Notes: generated by a model not told the origin, from the sequence alone. Shown: positions 45,539 to 54,263, counted from the first letter of the stretch. The stretch is 64,000 nt of DNA from Yinghuangia seranimata (GCF_029953285.1 NZ_JASAOI010000068.1:31040-95039); one strand, 5' to 3'. Program-made: numbers and translations.

Positions 45539-46719
45539 CTGAAGATTCCCTGAAGCCAGAAGACGAAGGCGTCCCACTGCGCTCGGAAGACGTGGTAGTA
45601 GGCCTTGCCGAGCGGGCTCACCCGGATGGTCACCGCGATGGTGACCAGGGCGGCCAGGCACATCACCAGCAGCGACGTGGTGGAGATCCGGCTGCGGTAC
45701 AGGCGGCTGACGCCCTTGGCGTCGACGAGCTTGCCGCCGACGCGCAGCCGCGTCAGGAACGTGGACGCCATGCCGGCCCGGCCTTTGTCGAGGAACTCGA
45801 CCAGGGTGGCGTGGGTGCCGACGGCGACTATCAGGTTGGCGCCCTTGTCGTCGGCGAGCAGCATCGCGATGTCCTCGCTGGTGCCGGTCGCGGGGAACGG
45901 GACGCCGTCGAGGCCGAGTTCCCGCAGGCGCTCCATGCCGGGCGCGCGGCCGTCGCGGTAGGCGTGGACGACGATCTCGGCGCCGCAGCGCAGCGCCTCG
46001 TCGGAGACGGAGTCGAGGTCGCCGATGATGATGTTCGGCCGGTAGCCGGCCTCGATGAGCGCGTCCGCGCCGCCGTCGACGCCGATCATGACGGGCCGGT
46101 ACTCGCGGATGTACGGGCGCAGCGCGGCGATGTCCTCGCGGTAGTGGTAGCCGCGCACCACGATGAGGACCTGGCGGCCGTCCATGGGGGTCTTGATCGC
46201 GGGGACGCCGACGCCGTCGAGGAGCAGGTCGCGTTCCTCGCGGATGTACTTGAGGGTGTTCTCGGCGAACGCCTCGATCTGCTCGGACAGGCCCGCGCGG
46301 GCCTCCTCCATCGCGGCGCGCACGGACTCCTTGTCGAGGAGGGTGCCGATCGCGACCGGCCGGTCGTCCTCGCTGTACATCACGTTGTCCTCGATGCGGA
46401 CGAACGCGCCTTCGGGCAGCCGCCCTATGACGCCCTGGCCGACGTTGTCGAGGAGGGGGATGCCGGCGGAGACGATGATCTCGGGGCCGAGGTTGGGGTA
46501 GCGGCCGCTGATGCTGGCCGAGGCGTTGACGATGGCGGACGGCCGGCAGGCGACGAGCGCCTCGGCGGCAACCCGGTCGAGGTCGACGTGGTCGATGATC
46601 GCGATGTCGCCTGGCTCGAGCCGTTTGGTGAGGTTCTTGGTGCGTCTGTCGAGCCTGGCCGCGCCGGAGATGCCCGGGTACTCGGGCATGCGGCGGCGGC
46701 GAAGCACGGGAATCCTCAT
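45535..46719 (-). CDS. steA: Cytokinetic ring protein SteA (thiamin-pyrophosphokinase-like)
   Basis: 394 residues. The fold resembles thiamin pyrophosphokinase: GVDGGADALIEAGYRPNIII and GDLDSVSDEAL are the recognisable loops, with conserved LTKRLEPGDIAIIDHVDLDR near the N-terminus. A single C-terminal membrane helix (TTSLLVMCLAALVTIAVTI) anchors it. ATG 46719 has AGGA at a spacing of 8; ATG 46728 is the alternative. SteA is required for normal septation in corynebacteria; the same role is inferred here from the steA-steB order downstream of recN. Confidence 0.9.
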   Translation of the reverse strand: MRIPVLRRRRMPEYPGISGAARLDRRTKNLTKRLEPGDIAIIDHVDLDRVAAEALVACRPSAIVNASASISGRYPNLGPEIIVSAGIPLLDNVGQGVIGRLPEGAFVRIEDNVMYSEDDRPVAIGTLLDKESVRAAMEEARAGLSEQIEAFAENTLKYIREERDLLLDGVGVPAIKTPMDGRQVLIVVRGYHYREDIAALRPYIREYRPVMIGVDGGADALIEAGYRPNIIIGDLDSVSDEALRCGAEIVVHAYRDGRAPGMERLRELGLDGVPFPATGTSEDIAMLLADDKGANLIVAVGTHATLVEFLDKGRAGMASTFLTRLRVGGKLVDAKGVSRLYRSRISTTSLLVMCLAALVTIAVTIRVSPLGKAYYHVFRAQWDAFVFWLQGIFS

Positions 46720-46975
46720 CGCGGTCATCCTGCCATGGGAACAGTCCTGGTCAGCGCGGTACGTGCGGGTGCCGGGCGGTGGTCGCACACGCCGTCGAGT
46801 GCCGGTGCAGGGTCGTACCCAACCCGTTATGAGCCCGTGACCCGGGATCGGGAACCACGGCTGGCGGTGGGGTCCGACCCCGGCGGCCGCACCACGGTCG
46901 CGGTCGGTCAACGCACGGCGGCGCCGACGAGTGCCCCCGCACCGCCGACGGCTCCGCCGACCTGCTGTTTCCCCG

Positions 46976-48760
46976 TCAGCGGCCCCGGCCGGCCCGGCCC
47001 TTCACGTCGGCCCGCTCCGCCTTGACGGCCTTCGCGGACGCGGCGGTCTCGAGCAGTTCCTCGGCGTGCGCCCGGCCCAGCTCGGAGTCCTCGAGCCCGG
47101 CGAGCATGCGGGAAAGCTCACGCACCCGGGCGTCGTCGTCGAGCGCGACCACGCCGGAGCGGGTGACCGTGCCGTCGTTGGACTTCTCCACCACCAGGTG
47201 CCGGTCGGCGAACGCCGCCACCTGCGGCAGGTGCGTGACGACGATGACCTGCGCGTTGCGCGCCAGCATCGCCAACCGGCGGCCGACCTCGACCGCGGCC
47301 TTGCCGCCCACACCCGCGTCGACCTCGTCGAACACGAACGTCGGCACCGGGTCCGCGCCCGCGAACACCACCTCGACGGCCAGCATGACGCGGCTGAGCT
47401 CACCGCCGGACGCGCCCTTGTTCAGCGGCCGCGGCGGCGCCCCCGGGTGCGGGGCGAGCAGCAGCTCGACGTCGTCGACACCGGTCGGCCCGTAGGCGAG
47501 CGTGCGGTCGCCGACGGGCAGGCCCTCGGCGTCGTCGACACCGGTGATCGCGACGCTGACCCGCGCGTGCGGCATCGCCAGCGCGCCCAGCTCCCCGGTC
47601 ACCGCGGCGCCGAACCGGTCGGCGGCGGCGTGCCGGGCCGCGGACAGCTCGGCGGCCAGGTCGGCCAGCTCGGCGCGCAGCGCGTCGCGTTCCGCGGCCA
47701 GTTCGCCGACCCGGTCGTCGTCGCCGTCCAGCTCGCCGAGCCGCAGCGCACTGCGCTCGGCCCACGCCAGCACCTCGGCGATGTCGGCGCCGTACTTGCG
47801 GGTGAGCCCGGCCAGCGCGGCCCGCCGCTCCTCCGCGAGCGCGAGACGCACCGGGTCCGCGTCCACGCCCGCCGCGTACGACGCCAGCTCGGTCGCCACG
47901 TCCGAGACCAGGTAGCCGACCTCGCCGAGCCGCTCCGCGAGCGCCGCCAGCGCCGGGTCGTGCTCCGCGACCGCCTCGACGGCACGCCGCGCCGCCCCGA
48001 TCAGCGTCACCGCGTCCGGCGCCTCGTCGCCCGTCTCCGGGTCGGACAGCAGCGCCGCGTGGCCGGTCGTCGCCGCCGTGCGCAGCGCGTCCGCGTGCCC
48101 CAGCCGCTCGGTCTCCGCGGCCAGTTCGACGTCCTCGCCGGCGCGCGGCGCCAGCTGCTCGATCTCACCGAGGCCGAACCGCAGCAGGTCCGCCTCCTGC
48201 GCCCGCTCCCGGGCCCGCGTCGTGATCGTCTCCAGCTCGGCCACGACCTGCCGCAGCCGCTTGTACACCCCCGCGTACGCGGCCAGCGGCTTCGCGACCG
48301 ACTCCCCCGCGTACCGGTCCAGCGACGCGCGCTGCCGCGCGGGACGCAGCAGCCGCTGCTGGTCGGTCTGCCCGTGCACCGCGATCAGCTCGTCCGCCAG
48401 GTCCGCGAGCAGACCCACCGGCGCGGAACGCCCGCCCACGTGCGCGCGACTGCGGCCCTCGGCCGACAGCGTGCGGCTGAGCAGCAGCGCGTCCTCGTCC
48501 AGCTCGGCGCCCGCGTCCGCGGCCCGCACGGCGGCCGGCGCGTCGGCCGTCAGCCGCACCCGGCCCTCCACGACCGCGCGGCCCCGCCCGGTCCGCACCA
48601 GGCCCGCGTCCGCGCGCCCGCCGAACAACAGCCCGAGCCCGGTGACCACCATGGTCTTGCCCGCCCCGGTCTCACCGGTGACCACCGTGAACCCGGAGGC
48701 CAGCTCGACCACGGCGTCCTCGATCACACCGAGGCCCTGTATGCGCATCTCTTCCAGCAC
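46976..48760 (-). CDS. recN: DNA repair ATPase RecN
   Basis: 594 residues, SMC-like. Walker A GETGAGKT is at residues 29-36, the signature ASGGELSRVMLAVEV and Walker B TFVFDEVDAGVGG lie near the C-terminal end, and the central part is a long Ala/Glu/Leu coiled coil. Needed for repair of double-strand breaks. GTG 48760 (12 nt before the in-frame ATG 48748) has AGGG upstream and begins 10 bp after the nadK stop, so co-transcription with nadK is clear. Confidence 0.94.
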   Translation of the reverse strand: MLEEMRIQGLGVIEDAVVELASGFTVVTGETGAGKTMVVTGLGLLFGGRADAGLVRTGRGRAVVEGRVRLTADAPAAVRAADAGAELDEDALLLSRTLSAEGRSRAHVGGRSAPVGLLADLADELIAVHGQTDQQRLLRPARQRASLDRYAGESVAKPLAAYAGVYKRLRQVVAELETITTRARERAQEADLLRFGLGEIEQLAPRAGEDVELAAETERLGHADALRTAATTGHAALLSDPETGDEAPDAVTLIGAARRAVEAVAEHDPALAALAERLGEVGYLVSDVATELASYAAGVDADPVRLALAEERRAALAGLTRKYGADIAEVLAWAERSALRLGELDGDDDRVGELAAERDALRAELADLAAELSAARHAAADRFGAAVTGELGALAMPHARVSVAITGVDDAEGLPVGDRTLAYGPTGVDDVELLLAPHPGAPPRPLNKGASGGELSRVMLAVEVVFAGADPVPTFVFDEVDAGVGGKAAVEVGRRLAMLARNAQVIVVTHLPQVAAFADRHLVVEKSNDGTVTRSGVVALDDDARVRELSRMLAGLEDSELGRAHAEELLETAASAKAVKAERADVKGRAGRGR

Positions 48761-48770
48761 GGCGACGACC

Positions 48771-49757
48771 CTAAGGGTTCTTCGTCCCCGGCACGCCACC
48801 GTCCGGGGAAACAGCGGAAACATCGGAACTGTCGGGTACTTCGGTGGAATCCGGGGTATCGTGCGGCCCCCCGCGCCACCCGCGAACCGGCAGCGCGAAC
48901 TTCGCCACCAGCCGGTTCGTGAACGGCGCCTCGTGCAGGCGCGCCAACCGGATCGGCACCGCGCCGCGCCGCACCTCCACACGAGCCCCCGGCGGCAGGT
49001 CGACCGTGCGACGGCCGTCACACCACAGGACGCCCTTCGGCGTCTCGGGCAGCACCTCCACCGCGAGCACCGAACGCGGCGACACCACCAGCGGCTTCGC
49101 GAACAGCGCGTGCGCGCTGATCGGCACCATCAGCAGCGCCTCGACCTCCGGCCACACCACCGGGCCGCCCGCCGAGAACGCGTACGCCGTCGACCCGGTC
49201 GGCGTCGCGCACACCACACCGTCGCCGCCCCACCGCGACAGGGGACGCCCGTCGACCTCGGTGACCAGCTCCAGCATGCGCTCCCGCGACGCCTTCTCCA
49301 CGGCCGCCTCGTTCAGCGCCCAGTTCGTGTGCACGACATCGCCGTTGGTGCGCACCACGATGTCGATCGTCATGCGCTCCTCGACCTCGTAGTCGAACCG
49401 CACGACCCGCTCGACGACCTCGCCCAGGTCCTCCCGCTCGGCCTCCGCGAGGAACCCGACCCGGCCCAGGTTGACGCCCAGCATCGGCACCCGCGCGTCC
49501 CGCACCAGCTCGGCGCCGCGCAGCAGCGTGCCGTCGCCGCCCAGCACCAGGGCCAGCTCGCAGCCCTTCGCCGCGCCCGGCTCGGCCGCCACGACCTCGA
49601 TGCCGGGCAGCGCCAGCTCCTCGGCCTCCGACTCCAGGACGCGCACCACCAGGCCCGCGGCGACGAGCCGCTCGACCACCAGACGGGCGCTGCGCAGCGC
49701 GGCGGGACGGCCCGTGTGCGCGACGACCAGGACCGTACGCCCGCTCCCGCCGCTCAT
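48771..49757 (-). CDS. nadK: NAD kinase
   Basis: 328 residues. Phosphorylates NAD to NADP. GGDGTLLR is the ATP/NAD-binding motif, followed by NLGRVGFLAEAE, HTNWALNEAAVEKA, CATPTGSTAYAFSAGGPVV and HALFAKPLVVSP, all typical. The last ~45 residues are a Ser/Asp/Pro-rich tail without family counterpart. ATG 49757 has a clear GAGGAG box. Order tlyA-nadK-recN is conserved in actinobacteria. The 205-bp space to tlyA has no gene I trust. Confidence 0.95.
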   Translation of the reverse strand: MSGGSGRTVLVVAHTGRPAALRSARLVVERLVAAGLVVRVLESEAEELALPGIEVVAAEPGAAKGCELALVLGGDGTLLRGAELVRDARVPMLGVNLGRVGFLAEAEREDLGEVVERVVRFDYEVEERMTIDIVVRTNGDVVHTNWALNEAAVEKASRERMLELVTEVDGRPLSRWGGDGVVCATPTGSTAYAFSAGGPVVWPEVEALLMVPISAHALFAKPLVVSPRSVLAVEVLPETPKGVLWCDGRRTVDLPPGARVEVRRGAVPIRLARLHEAPFTNRLVAKFALPVRGWRGGPHDTPDSTEVPDSSDVSAVSPDGGVPGTKNP

Positions 49758-49962
49758 GCCGTCTCCTCGCCCACGCCTGCCGCCCGCCCGTCCGCGCTCG
49801 AAGGAACGCGGCCGAGGCCGCGAGGAACACCACCGTGAAAGGCCCGCTGACGCGCCGTCACCACCGCTGTCGGAGCCCATGCCCTGAACACCCGCATCGG
49901 GCGACCGTATCGCGTACCCCTGTCATCGCGCGGCGGCCGGGGACGGCAGCCCGGCCCGGCGC

Positions 49963-50769
49963 TCATTGCGGGCCCTCCTCGACGGCGCGGTCCACCTCGG
50001 CGGGATCCAGCGCGGGGGCGCCCCGGCGCATCCACAGGAAGTACTCGACGTTCCCGGACGGGCCCGGCAGCGGGCTCGCGACCACCCCGAGCGCGCCCAG
50101 GCCCAGCTCGGCGGCCTGCGCGGCGACGGTACGCACCGCCTCGGCGCGCAGCGCGGCGTCCCGGACCACACCGCCGGAGCCGAGCCGCTCGCGGCCGACC
50201 TCGAACTGGGGCTTCACCATCAGAACGAGGTCCGCGTCCTCGGCGGAGCAGCGCACCAGGGCCGGCAGAACCAGGCCCAGCGAGATGAAGGACAGGTCGC
50301 CGACGACGACGTCCGCCGCAACGCCGTCGATCTGCTCGAGGGTCAGCTCGCGCACGTTCGTGCGGTCCTTCACCGTGACGCGGTCGTCGCTCTGCAGCGA
50401 CCAGGCCAGCTGGCCGTACCCCACGTCGACCGCGACCACGTGCGCGGCACCGGCACGCAGCAGCACGTCGGTGAACCCGCCCGTCGACGCGCCCGCGTCC
50501 ACACACCGGCGGCCCTCCACGACCAGCCCGCGCGGCACGAACGCTGCCAGCGCCCCGGCCAGCTTGTGGCCGCCGCGCGACACGTAGTCCGGATCGGAGT
50601 CGTCCTTGCTGACGACGACCGCGGCACTGGTCTCCACCTGCGTCGCCGCCTTCGTCGCGGTCGCCCCACCGACCGACACCCGCCCGGCCGCGATCAGCTC
50701 CCCGGCATGCTCACGCGAGCGCGCCAATCCCCTGCGCACCAGCTCCGCGTCGAGCCTGCGTCGTGCCAC
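49963..50769 (-). CDS. tlyA: TlyA-family 16S/23S rRNA 2'-O-methyltransferase
   Basis: 268 residues. An S4 domain (LDAELVRRGLARSREHAGEL) is fused to an FtsJ-like Rossmann methyltransferase (CVDAGASTGGFTDVLLRAGA, VVVGDLSFISL). In mycobacteria TlyA methylates both ribosomal subunits and determines capreomycin sensitivity; the same activity is expected here. GTG 50769 is the start. It is the first gene of the minus-strand block leading to recN and SteAB. Confidence 0.93.
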   Translation of the reverse strand: MARRRLDAELVRRGLARSREHAGELIAAGRVSVGGATATKAATQVETSAAVVVSKDDSDPDYVSRGGHKLAGALAAFVPRGLVVEGRRCVDAGASTGGFTDVLLRAGAAHVVAVDVGYGQLAWSLQSDDRVTVKDRTNVRELTLEQIDGVAADVVVGDLSFISLGLVLPALVRCSAEDADLVLMVKPQFEVGRERLGSGGVVRDAALRAEAVRTVAAQAAELGLGALGVVASPLPGPSGNVEYFLWMRRGAPALDPAEVDRAVEEGPQ

Positions 50770-51045
50770 GTGCCGCCTGCCTTGTCCGTAGTCCGAGTGT
50801 CCGACGGTGCGCGGGGGCGCACCGAACGGAATACATCCTCGTACACGGGCGTGACGGGCGCCGCCAACCGGGCGGCGCAGGCACGGCGGGCCGTCCGTCG
50901 CCGGGTGGTGCTCGGCGTGCGGCTACAGGGGCGCGACCCGGGCGGCGCGGGCATCACGGGCGGTCCGCCACCGTGCGGTGCAGTGGGTGTGGGCCCGGCC
51001 GCACGGGCACAGGGCACGCCGGTCGTGGCGTGGCTGGCCTGGTGC

Positions 51046-51180
51046 GGCCGTCTGCGGTTCACCGGCCACCGGGACTTCCAGCGGGCGTTCGAGCGCGCTG
51101 CGCCGGTCCGAGGTGCCGATGGCTACTCGGCCGGGTCCACCCGCACCCCGAGGTGTCGTACGCGGGTGCCGCGCCGGCGC
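51046..51180 (+). pseudogene. Frameshifted relic of a DUF2344 (radical-SAM-linked, TIGR03936) gene
   Basis: Three frames together spell the N-terminal part of the DUF2344 family: GRLRFTGHRDFQRAFERA in the first, LRRSEVPMA in the second, YSAG back in the first and GRVHPHPEVSYAGAAPA in the third. The joins fit small deletions (for example one missing T where the family codes for Phe before HPHP). The family normally reads GRLRFTSHRD, ERALRRAGVPMAYSAGF and HPHPKISYA. Nothing of the rest of the gene is seen. Clearly not translated as one protein. Confidence 0.75.
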
Positions 51181-51294
51181 CGGGCAGAGCCACTTCGACG
51201 GCACCGGGCACGGACACGCCCGGGTGACAACCGGCCCCAGCCGGGAGGCGCGTCTCTCCGCACGTTGAGCGGGCAGGGGGGCTCACACCACGCA

Positions 51295-51315
51295 CTCGGA
51301 CCACCTTCGTCCGAG
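51295..51315. terminator. Hairpin after the 114-residue protein gene
   Basis: CTCGGAC and GTCCGAG form perfect 7-bp arms around a 7-nt loop, 8 bp after the stop of the minus-strand gene. No T-tract. Confidence 0.5.
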
Positions 51316-51323
51316 CTCGCGCG

Positions 51324-51668
51324 TCAGCGGTCCAGGCCGGTCAGGATCTCGCGGAGTTCGCGGTGGACGTCTTCGTAGACCTCGGCGTGCTGGTCGGTCG
51401 CCAGTACGCCGGTCTGGGTGAGGCGGCCCACGGCCTGGTCGACGCCGGCGTCGCCGGTCGGCTCGGGCGGGACGACGTCCAGCGGCTCGACCGCCGCGGG
51501 GTCACCCGGGTCGCCCTCGAAGACCATATCCTCGTGCGGCTCGGGCTCGGCCGCCGTGTCCACCGCGTCTGCCGCAGTCTCGGGCGACGGCCCGGTCGGC
51601 CCGGCGGGCGGGGTCGGGCGCAGGCCGCCCGGGGGGCCCGGCTTCGGGGCCACGTCCCACACGTTCAC
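51324..51668 (-). CDS. Conserved hypothetical protein, 114 residues
   Basis: Short, acidic protein. A Pro/Glu-rich disordered first half is followed by a helical second half (DAGVDQAVGRLTQTGVLA, EVYEDVHRELREILTGLDR). Small proteins with this C-terminal pattern lie next to tlyA in streptomycetes; function unknown. GTG 51668 has GAGGAG at a spacing of 5. It follows the phasin-like gene by 114 bp on the same strand. Confidence 0.7.
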   Translation of the reverse strand: MNVWDVAPKPGPPGGLRPTPPAGPTGPSPETAADAVDTAAEPEPHEDMVFEGDPGDPAAVEPLDVVPPEPTGDAGVDQAVGRLTQTGVLATDQHAEVYEDVHRELREILTGLDR

Positions 51669-51782
51669 TTGCTCTCCTCACACGTCGGCGCTGCCGCGCC
51701 TCGGCCCGTCCGCCGTCCAGGATCCCGCCGCGTGCCGTCCGGCCCGCGCAGGCGCACCGCGCGACCGGGCCCGGCGGGGCGG

Positions 51783-52511
51783 CTACGCGTCGGCGTCGGG
51801 CTTCGGCTCGGCGTCCGGCTTCGGCTGAGGGCGCCGCGCCGGGGCCTTCTTCGCGGTGGCCCGCGTGCCGGAGCCGGGGGCGGCGGTCTTCTTCGCGGTG
51901 TCCTGCGTGCCCGAGCCCGGGGCGGCGGTCTTCTTCGCGGGGGCCTTCTTCGCCGCCGCGCGCTTGGCCGCCTTGGCCGGGGTCACGGCGCGCTTCGCCA
52001 CCGGCGCGTCCGCCTCCGGCGCCGAGCCGGCGCGCACGCCCGCGTCCGAAGCCCCGCCGCGCGCCCCCGACTTCCGCACCGGCACGGCCTCGTCGTCCTC
52101 GACCGGAACCGCCTGCACACGCGGCGCACGCGCCGGGCGTGCGGGCGCGGACGCCTGCGCGAGCCGGTGCTCGAGGTCGGTCACACGCCGCTCGACGCGC
52201 TCCAAGTCGTCGTCCACGCGCCGCACGTCGTCGACCCACGGCCGCAGCCGCCCCATCGCCTTGTCGACCTCGCTGCGCACGACGCCCACCAGCAGGTCGC
52301 GGTTCGCCTTCCCCGTCGTGAACAGGTCGTCGGCGACCTGCTGCACGTACTGCGGCACGGCCTGCGCCTGCTGCGCGACCTGTCCCGGAACGTGGTCGAG
52401 GTCGACGCCGGCCTTCTCGACGAGTTGCTTGGCCGCCTCGGTCACCCGCTGCACGGTCATCTCGGTCAGACCAGTCGCGATCTGCAGGTAGCTGCGCAGT
52501 GCGTCACGCAT
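51783..52511 (-). CDS. Phasin-like coiled-coil protein with histone H1-like tail
   Basis: 242 residues. The first ~125 residues are amphipathic helices (LRSYLQIATGLTEMTVQRV, EVDKAMGRLRPWVDDVRRVD, RVERRVTDLEHRLAQ) as in phasin-like granule-associated proteins of actinobacteria. The C-terminal half is Ala/Lys/Pro-rich with a direct repeat AKKTAAPGSGT and clusters such as AAKKAPAKK, resembling histone H1-type DNA-binding tails. ATG 52511 has AGGAGG at a spacing of 9. Divergent from the SCP2-like gene. It may associate with storage granules or the nucleoid; unproven. Confidence 0.7.
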   Translation of the reverse strand: MRDALRSYLQIATGLTEMTVQRVTEAAKQLVEKAGVDLDHVPGQVAQQAQAVPQYVQQVADDLFTTGKANRDLLVGVVRSEVDKAMGRLRPWVDDVRRVDDDLERVERRVTDLEHRLAQASAPARPARAPRVQAVPVEDDEAVPVRKSGARGGASDAGVRAGSAPEADAPVAKRAVTPAKAAKRAAAKKAPAKKTAAPGSGTQDTAKKTAAPGSGTRATAKKAPARRPQPKPDAEPKPDADA

Positions 52512-52679
52512 GTTCCGGCGCCTCCTGGGGCTCACTCGGGCCGACGGCGACCCGCCTTCGCGCGGGGCGTCCGTCTCGACGCTACAGCGTCGGCGCGCCC
52601 CGAGCCGCCCGTGACCGCCCGAACGGGGCGGTGGGGTACGGTCGGCAGCGGGCCGGGACCGGAAAGGACACCTCCACTT

Positions 52680-53021
52680 ATGGCGAGCGTCGAGGAATGC
52701 CGCAGCGCGCTGGAGCGCCTCTCCGCGAAGCTCGGCGGCGCCGACGGCGACCTGGGGAAGGCCGCACGCCTCGACCGCAGCCTCACCTGCCGGGTCACCG
52801 ACCTGAAGCTCACGTTCTCCGGGCAACTGCGCGACGGCGCGCTGCACGACATCACCACCGAACCGCCCGCCGGCAAGGCGCAGATCCGCCTAGAGACCAC
52901 GAGCGACGACCTGCTCGCGCTCGTCGACGGCGACCTCAACTTCGCCTCGGCGTGGGCCCGCGGGCGCGTCAAGCTGGAGGCGTCGATCAAGGACCTGCTG
53001 ACGCTCCGCAAGCTGATGTAG
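52680..53021 (+). CDS. SCP2 sterol-carrier-like protein
   Basis: 113 residues matching the SCP2 fold: DLKLTFSGQLRDGALHDI then QIRLETTSDDLLALVDGDLN and FASAWARGRVKLEASIKDLL. Such proteins bind lipids in a hydrophobic tunnel. ATG 52680 follows GGAAAGGA about 12 nt upstream and gives the full domain. It converges on the next gene with a 7-bp gap and is divergent from the phasin-like gene, an arrangement also seen in Streptomyces relatives. Confidence 0.85.
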   Translation: MASVEECRSALERLSAKLGGADGDLGKAARLDRSLTCRVTDLKLTFSGQLRDGALHDITTEPPAGKAQIRLETTSDDLLALVDGDLNFASAWARGRVKLEASIKDLLTLRKLM

Positions 53022-53028
53022 CCCCGGC

Positions 53029-53991
53029 CTACACCCCGCGCGTGCTCTCCCACGCCGCGAGCACGGCTGCCGCCGCAGCCTGCACGGGCGTGAGACCCAC
53101 AACTTCGCGGTCACGCCGCACGCGGAACCGCCGCTTCGCGCGCACCTCTTCCACCAGCGCGTCGACCTGCTGCCCACGCCGCTCCGCCCAGTGCTTCAAG
53201 GCCTCGTCGCGGACTTCGACCAGCGCACGCCTCCGGTCAGGCGACCGCGGGACGAACACGCCGTCGGCGGCCGCAACGTGCTCGGCATACCGGTCGCCCC
53301 AGAACTCGACCGTCCACCCCGGCCACCGCGACGCCATGTCGTACGCCCCGGCCTGGGCGTCCAGCAACCACCACCCCACCCACCGCCGCGCCGCGTCGAC
53401 GTGCACCCCGGCACCGACGACGCGGTCGCACGGCGCGTGGTCCTCGGCGTCCGCGAGCTGGTCGAGCAAGGCCGGGCCCAGGGCAATCGGATGGTCATCC
53501 GCGTAGACGAGCAGATGACAGCGCCCGCCGACCGTGACCGCGCACAGGTAATCGTCGCCGCCCCAGTCGCCTTCCCAGTCCGCGAGCTCCGCCGCGTCCA
53601 CCGGCGAGCCGACGTAACAGGACGCGTCGGGATCGCGCACCACCGCCGGGTCGAGCCCCATGTACGTCAGCAAGTCGGCGGGGCCGTCGTGGCCGCAGCG
53701 CACCTCCCAGCCCGGCCATGCGGCGCGCAGCAGTTCGAACGCCGCCGCGCGGTGCGGCATCCGGGTGACGGGGCCCTCCCACGCGAACATCAGCAGGACG
53801 CGCCGCCGCAGATCGAACAGCGCCGCGGCCTCGCACCACACGTCGTCGCGCCAGTGCGTGCACGCGCTCTGCGCGCGGACGAACGGCAGGACCACGTCAG
53901 GTCCGGCCATCAGGTCCAGGTCGATGCCGACCGCGCCGAACCGCGACTCGTGCATCGCGACCGTCCCGTCATCGCCGACGATCACATACAT
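53029..53991 (-). CDS. Hypothetical protein, 320 residues
   Basis: I do not recognise a family. From ATG 53991 the protein begins [19 protein letters not shown] and is rich in Trp and Asp, with patterns such as [34 protein letters not shown] and [14 protein letters not shown]. The C-terminal ~60 residues are Arg/Lys-rich and helical ([20 protein letters not shown]). No signal peptide or membrane helix. No good ribosome site is visible, so the start is uncertain. Immediately upstream lies a RimM relic and an octanucleotide repeat, so this may be a rearranged locus. Confidence 0.6.
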   Translation of the reverse strand: MYVIVGDDGTVAMHESRFGAVGIDLDLMAGPDVVLPFVRAQSACTHWRDDVWCEAAALFDLRRRVLLMFAWEGPVTRMPHRAAAFELLRAAWPGWEVRCGHDGPADLLTYMGLDPAVVRDPDASCYVGSPVDAAELADWEGDWGGDDYLCAVTVGGRCHLLVYADDHPIALGPALLDQLADAEDHAPCDRVVGAGVHVDAARRWVGWWLLDAQAGAYDMASRWPGWTVEFWGDRYAEHVAAADGVFVPRSPDRRRALVEVRDEALKHWAERRGQQVDALVEEVRAKRRFRVRRDREVVGLTPVQAAAAAVLAAWESTRGV

Positions 53992-54079
53992 CGCCCAGTC
54001 CGCCACCGCGCGACCATCCCACGCGGCCCCATGCGGCGGCGACGGGATATCGCGACCATCCCGACAACAGGTGGCCGGA

Positions 54080-54193
54080 GGCCGGGGCGGTGGCCAGCAC
54101 CGCGCCGGGCACGAGCCGCCGCTGGGGCCCGTCGGTCCGTACCTTGACGCTGACTTGCCCGCGGATGCCGTACGCCCGGCCGATCCGGGCAAG
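54080..54193 (-). pseudogene. Relic of the N-terminal end of rimM
   Basis: One minus-strand frame encodes 38 residues with a clear RimM N-terminal signature: [17 protein letters not shown] then [14 protein letters not shown] (normal RimM: GRPHGIRGEV, VRTD, F-PG-VL). There is no start codon before it, because the octanucleotide repeat abuts it, and similarity stops after ATAPA. The usual rpsP/trmD neighbours are absent, so the functional rimM must be elsewhere. Confidence 0.75.
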
Positions 54194-54263
54194 GCGAGCA
54201 GGCGAGCAGGCGAGCAGGCGAGCAGGCGAGCAGGCGAGCAGGCGAGCAGGCGAGCAGGCGAGC
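54193..54263. repeat. Octanucleotide VNTR (GGCGAGCA)n
   Basis: Eight perfect copies of GGCGAGCA (54193-54256) plus a partial ninth that ends exactly at the stop codon of the HAD-family gene on the minus strand. Slippage-prone; copy number is likely to vary between strains. Confidence 0.9.

Larger units (their letters stand above)
50770..51323. other. Spacer upstream of tlyA holding decayed sequence
   Basis: 554 bp. Apart from the promoter expected for tlyA it contains a frameshifted gene relic (listed separately) and an approximate duplication near 50870-50985, where ACCGGGCGGCGCAGGCA and ACCCGGGCGGCGCGGGCA recur about 85 bp apart with similar following bases. No intact gene. Confidence 0.5.

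Noticed and set aside
49758..49897. 47-codon minus-strand frame (starts MRVFRAWAPT) between nadK and tlyA
   Set aside because: No ribosome-binding site, Arg/Gly-biased, and no known counterpart; treated as spacer.
54193..54263. Octanucleotide array considered as a CRISPR or attachment site
   Set aside because: Units are contiguous 8-mers without spacers and there is no integrase, tRNA or second copy nearby.
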